From the NCBI GenBank assembly GCA_013003675.1, contig JABDIP010000528.1, positions 1-10,183 of the forward strand: DNA of 10,183 nucleotides, given 5' to 3'. Shown here piece by piece: positions 7,598 through 10,183 of this stretch; the stretch's first letter is position 1, and the number at the start of each line of letters is the position of its first letter. A model generated the notes under the pieces. The model made no database searches. It saw only the letters and a list, made by a program, of their open reading frames with translations, and had not been told where the DNA came from. Made by a program: the position numbers and the translations under genes. The stretch comes from Inquilinus sp. Lineage in GTDB: Bacteria > Pseudomonadota > Alphaproteobacteria > DSM-16000 > Inquilinaceae.

Positions 7598-8374
7598 TCA
7601 GTTCTCGTTCGTTTCGTCGTCGGCGGCCGGCTGCCCGGATCGCACCGCCAGATAGCGATGCCACAGATCGGGGCGGCGTTCCCGCGTGATCCCTTCCGCC
7701 TCGGCGCGGCGCCATTGCGCGACCTTAGCGTGATGGCCGGACACCAATACATCGGGCACCGCCCGTTCGATCCCGTCGGCCCCCCGCCACACCGCCGGCC
7801 GGGTGTAGTGGGGATACTCCAGCAAGCCGGAGTCGCCGAAACTCTCTTCACCGGCGCTGTCGGCATTGCCCATCACCCCGGGCAACAATCGCACCACCGC
7901 GTCGATCAGGCAGATCGCCGCCGGCTCGCCGCCCGACAGGACGAAATCGCCGAGGCTGACCTCTTCCAGCCCGTGGGCGTCGATCACCCGCTGATCGATC
8001 CCCTCGTACCGGCCGCACAACACAACCAAGCCCGACGACCGCGCCAACCCTTCGACCAGCCCCTGGTCCAGAAGGCGCCCGCGTGGCGTAAGGTAGAGGA
8101 AGCGGTCTTCCCCTCCGGCGGAGGCTCGTCTGGAGCGGGCGGCGCTCAGCGCCGCGTCGATGACATCGGGCTTCATCACCATACCGGCGCCGCCGCCAAA
8201 GGGGGCGTCGTCGACGGCGCGGTGTTTATTGCGCGCAAATTCCCGGATGTCCACCGTTTCCAGCAGCCAGTCGCCGCGTTCGAGCGCTTTTCCGGCAAGA
8301 CTGGCCGCCAGCGGCCCGGGAAACATCTCCGGGAACAGGGTGAGAACCGTCGCGGTCCAGGGCGCCGCGCTCAC
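7598..8374 (-). CDS. trmD: tRNA (guanine(37)-N1)-methyltransferase
   Basis: TrmD is a cytoplasmic knotted (SPOUT) methyltransferase that puts the m1G37 mark on tRNAs reading CNN codons and so prevents +1 frameshifting. The product is 258 residues; the E. coli protein is 255. Hallmarks are LTLFPEMF at 11-18, VDDAPFGGGAGMVM at 54-67, LCGRYEGIDQRV at 119-130, the S-adenosylmethionine-knot segment LGDFVLSGGEPAA at 141-153, LLEYPHYTRP at 184-193, and SGHH at 212-215. By eye, Glu177 in GEESF aligns with the proposed catalytic Asp169 of E. coli (TEDSF). The start is GTG at 8374-8372, which overlaps the peptidase stop as GTGA. No strong ribosome site precedes it, so re-initiation after the peptidase is likely. 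L19 follows after 20 nt. Confidence 0.97.
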   Translation of the reverse strand: MSAAPWTATVLTLFPEMFPGPLAASLAGKALERGDWLLETVDIREFARNKHRAVDDAPFGGGAGMVMKPDVIDAALSAARSRRASAGGEDRFLYLTPRGRLLDQGLVEGLARSSGLVVLCGRYEGIDQRVIDAHGLEEVSLGDFVLSGGEPAAICLIDAVVRLLPGVMGNADSAGEESFGDSGLLEYPHYTRPAVWRGADGIERAVPDVLVSGHHAKVAQWRRAEAEGITRERRPDLWHRYLAVRSGQPAADDETNEN

Positions 8375-9513
8375 CGCCCGCCACCCGCCGCCGGATCGGT
8401 CCAGCGGCCGTGCTGTTTCAGGGCCGCGACCACCGCCGCGTGCGGCAACGCCAGCACGCGATTGCCGTCACGCCCGTCCATGTCGGCGTTGACCACCAGC
8501 GCGTTCAGCACCGCCTCGTCGGTCGCCTGGACGACGGCGGCGAAAAGCGGGCTCAACTGCGCGTCCGGCAGCCACTCCAGCGTCGCCGGCCGCTCGCGTT
8601 CCGCGGCGGCGTCCGCATTGGCGGTGGTGAAGGCGAAGAACAGGTCGCCCGACCCGTTGGTGGCGGTGGCGCCGGAGCGGGCGATACCGAGCCCGGCGCG
8701 GCGCGCCAGCCGCTTCAACTGATGCGGCAACAACGCAGCGTCGGTGGCGACCAAGCCGATGATCGAATTGCCGCTCGGCTCGACCTTGCCCCCGGGCAGG
8801 GCCTTGCCGACCGGGACGCCGGCGACGGTCAACTGGTCGACGAGGCCGAAATTGGCCTGCACGAAGACGCCGACCGTGACCCGCCGGCCGGCCACCTCGA
8901 CCACCCGCGAGGCGGTGCCGGAGCCGCCCTTGTAGCCGTAACACATCATGCCCGTCCCGCCGCCGACGCTGCCCTCCCGCACCGGGCCCGGCCGGGCCGC
9001 CTCGATGGCCTCGAAGACATGGCCGTTCGTGACATGGAACCCGTTGATGTCATTCAGGAAGCCGTCATAGGTCTCGCCCACCACCGGGTGCCCCAGGCTG
9101 CCATAGGCGCTGGTGCCAAAACGCTTCGCCGTCCAGCGCAGCGCGGCGTCGCGGGCGAGGCCGCAGGAATGGGTGTTGGTGATCAGGATCGGGTGGTTGG
9201 CGAGGCCCAACTCCTCGACGTATTGCCAGCCGGTCATCTCGCCATGGCCGTTCAAGCTGAAGCAGCCGGCCCAGAACGGCCGATCGGCGCCGTCGCGGCC
9301 GCGCGGCAGCACCGCCGTCACCCCGGTGCGGATCGCGCCCCTGCCCTCCTCCAGCCCGCCTTCGCCCTCGATCACCGTGCGATAGCCGACTTCGAGGCCG
9401 GCCACGTCGGTGACCGCGTTAAGCGGGCCCGGGTCGCCGTCGAAGGGCACGCCGATGCCGCGGGCGCGGGGCCGGCCGTCCGGCGCTGTCAAACGCGGGT
9501 CCTCGGCGCTCAT
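8371..9513 (-). CDS. DmpA/BapA-type aminopeptidase (peptidase family P1/S58)
   Basis: This 380-residue protein belongs to the self-cleaving N-terminal-nucleophile family that includes the L-aminopeptidase/D-Ala-esterase DmpA and the beta-peptidases. Such proteins cut themselves before a serine that becomes the nucleophile of the new beta subunit. Family features are ARGIGVPFDGDPGPLNAVTD at 17-36, GCFSLNGHGEMTG at 83-95, ILITNTHSCGLARDA at 109-123, SVGGGTGMMCYGYKGGSGTAS at 182-202, VFVQANFG at 217-224, and EPSGNSIIGLVATDA at 245-259. Ser250 in GNS is the expected nucleophile, at the same number as in DmpA, with Asn249-Ser250 as the cleavage bond. No signal peptide is seen, so it should act in the cytoplasm. 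A strong GGGGAGGG site precedes the ATG at 9513. The gene overlaps rimM (ATGA) and trmD (GTGA) by 4 nt each. This is an unusual guest in the operon. Natural substrates are unknown, and a tie to translation is speculation. Confidence 0.92.
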   Translation of the reverse strand: MSAEDPRLTAPDGRPRARGIGVPFDGDPGPLNAVTDVAGLEVGYRTVIEGEGGLEEGRGAIRTGVTAVLPRGRDGADRPFWAGCFSLNGHGEMTGWQYVEELGLANHPILITNTHSCGLARDAALRWTAKRFGTSAYGSLGHPVVGETYDGFLNDINGFHVTNGHVFEAIEAARPGPVREGSVGGGTGMMCYGYKGGSGTASRVVEVAGRRVTVGVFVQANFGLVDQLTVAGVPVGKALPGGKVEPSGNSIIGLVATDAALLPHQLKRLARRAGLGIARSGATATNGSGDLFFAFTTANADAAAERERPATLEWLPDAQLSPLFAAVVQATDEAVLNALVVNADMDGRDGNRVLALPHAAVVAALKQHGRWTDPAAGGGR

Positions 9514-10052
9514 CGCGATCCCTCCCCGTCCTCATCCGCCTCGTCCGCGGCCTGCTCGGCCGGCGGGTCGACGACCACCCGCCCGGCCGCCAGATCGACC
9601 TCCGGCACCGCCTGGCGGGTGAATGGCACCAGCAGCGGCGGGTGGCCGGCGCCGACGATCTCCAGGATCGTGCCGGCACCGAAATCGTGCACCGCCCGAA
9701 CGCTGCCCAGCGCCATGCCGTCCGTGTCCTCGGCATCCAGCCCGATCAGGTCGGCGTGGTAGAACTCGTCCGCCTCCGGCGCCGGCAGCCGGTCGCGCGG
9801 AACATAGAGTTCGGTGCCGCGCAATGCCTCGGCCGCGGTGCGGTCCGCCACGCCTTCGACCCGCGCCAGCCATTGCCCCTTGTGCAGGGACAGAAGCTCC
9901 AGCGCGAATTCGCGGCGGCCGTCGGCATCGGTCACCGCGCCATAGGCGGCGACGCCCTCGGGCGCGGCGGTGAACGGGCGGATCTTGACGATCCCGCGCA
10001 CCCCGTGAACGCCGGCGATGACGCCGACGCAGACCTTTTGCTGGCGCGGCAT
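9510..10052 (-). CDS. rimM: Ribosome maturation factor RimM
   Basis: RimM is a cytoplasmic assembly factor that binds S19 and helps mature the 3' (head) domain of the 30S subunit. The 180-residue product opens with VCVGVIAGVHGVRGIVKIRPF at about 7-27, the N-terminal barrel signature, and the domain continues to about 85 with LHKGQWLARVEGVADRTAAEALRG. The C-terminal PRC-barrel starts near DEFYHADLIGL and carries the typical GSVRAVHDFGAGTILEI and PLLVPFTRQAVPEVDL segments. An acidic tail rich in Glu/Asp/Ala ends it. The ATG at 10052-10050 gives the family N-terminus; the ribosome site is poor. It lies 65 nt after rpsP, the usual neighbour, and its stop overlaps the next start as ATGA. Confidence 0.97.
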   Translation of the reverse strand: MPRQQKVCVGVIAGVHGVRGIVKIRPFTAAPEGVAAYGAVTDADGRREFALELLSLHKGQWLARVEGVADRTAAEALRGTELYVPRDRLPAPEADEFYHADLIGLDAEDTDGMALGSVRAVHDFGAGTILEIVGAGHPPLLVPFTRQAVPEVDLAAGRVVVDPPAEQAADEADEDGEGSR

Positions 10053-10088
10053 GTCGAGGTCTCGTCCGAGTACCGGCCGGCAACGGGA

Positions 10089-10108
10089 CCGGGCGCCAGG
10101 GCGCCCGG
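10089..10108 (-). other. Perfect 8-bp stem-loop between rpsP and rimM
   Basis: CCGGGCGC and GCGCCCGG are exact reverse complements around a 4-nt loop, in the middle of the 65-nt gap between the rpsP stop and the rimM start. No uracil run follows on the minus strand, so it is not an intrinsic terminator. A hairpin here could stabilise the 3' end of the rpsP message or lower rimM translation, which would fit the much greater need for S16 than for RimM. The hairpin is seen; the role is inferred. Confidence 0.45.
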
Positions 10109-10117
10109 CCCGACCGG

Positions 10118-10183
10118 TCAGGCCTTCTTGCTTTTCTTGGCCGGCGCCTTGGCGGCCACCTTTTTATTGGCGGCCGGCTCCTC
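10118..10183 (-). CDS. rpsP: 30S ribosomal protein S16, C-terminal tail only
   Basis: The last 21 codons of a gene run in from the right edge and end in TGA at 10120-10118. They encode a Lys/Ala-rich tail, EEPAANKKVAAKAPAKKSKK plus a final Ala. Nothing of the conserved S16 core is in the window. The call rests on position directly before rimM, on the same strand, and on the Lys/Ala-rich C-terminal extensions known from alphaproteobacterial S16 proteins. A different basic-tailed protein cannot be excluded from these residues alone. Confidence 0.72.
   Translation of the reverse strand, partial: EEPAANKKVAAKAPAKKSKKA

Noticed and set aside
8410..9762. Long plus-strand open frame (450 codons) opposite the P1 peptidase and rimM
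   Set aside because: It is antisense to two genes with clear family motifs. Its translation is rich in Arg, Ala, Gly and Pro with no recognisable domain, as expected for a shadow frame in GC-rich DNA.

Overview
The window is about 10.2 kb of GC-rich bacterial chromosome in which every convincing gene lies on the minus strand. The gene content is core metabolism and translation, not a mobile or defence region. Several things suggest an alphaproteobacterium, perhaps Rhodospirillales-like: the rpsP-rimM-trmD-rplS cluster running into leuC, a ribosomal protein S16 with a Lys/Ala-rich tail, a DUF882/MepK-type protein with a twin-arginine leader, and a YcbB-type L,D-transpeptidase. Genus cannot be told from this stretch. 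No tRNA, rRNA, CRISPR array, insertion sequence or phage gene was seen.

Read in the direction of transcription (right to left), the window starts with the last codons of rpsP (10183-10118). It continues with rimM, a DmpA-type P1/S58 peptidase, trmD and rplS (10052-7158). rimM, the peptidase and trmD overlap by 4 nt at each junction (ATGA, then GTGA), so the peptidase is translationally locked inside a ribosome-biogenesis operon. A 139-nt gap with several stem-loops follows, and then leuC (7018-5600), the large subunit of isopropylmalate isomerase. Its end overlaps a small GNAT acetyltransferase gene by 20 nt.

Next come a saccharopine-dehydrogenase-family oxidoreductase (5012-3948), a YcbB-like L,D-transpeptidase (3780-2143) and a MepK/YcbK-like M15 murein endopeptidase (2021-1428). 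leuD (1217-606) and the N-terminal half of leuB (562-1) close the window. leuC and leuD encode the two subunits of one enzyme, yet four genes separate them. Two of those four form a plausible maker/breaker pair for 3-3 peptidoglycan cross-links.

Functionally, the window combines 30S maturation (RimM), tRNA m1G37 methylation (TrmD), ribosomal proteins S16 and L19, leucine biosynthesis (LeuC, LeuD, LeuB) and cell-wall remodelling. I saw no clear novel multi-gene system. The points most worth a second look are the peptidase inside the rimM-trmD operon, the L,D-transpeptidase/MepK pair wedged into the split leu genes, and a bulged inverted repeat in front of the saccharopine-dehydrogenase-like gene. 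Promoters and hairpins were found by eye and are tentative.
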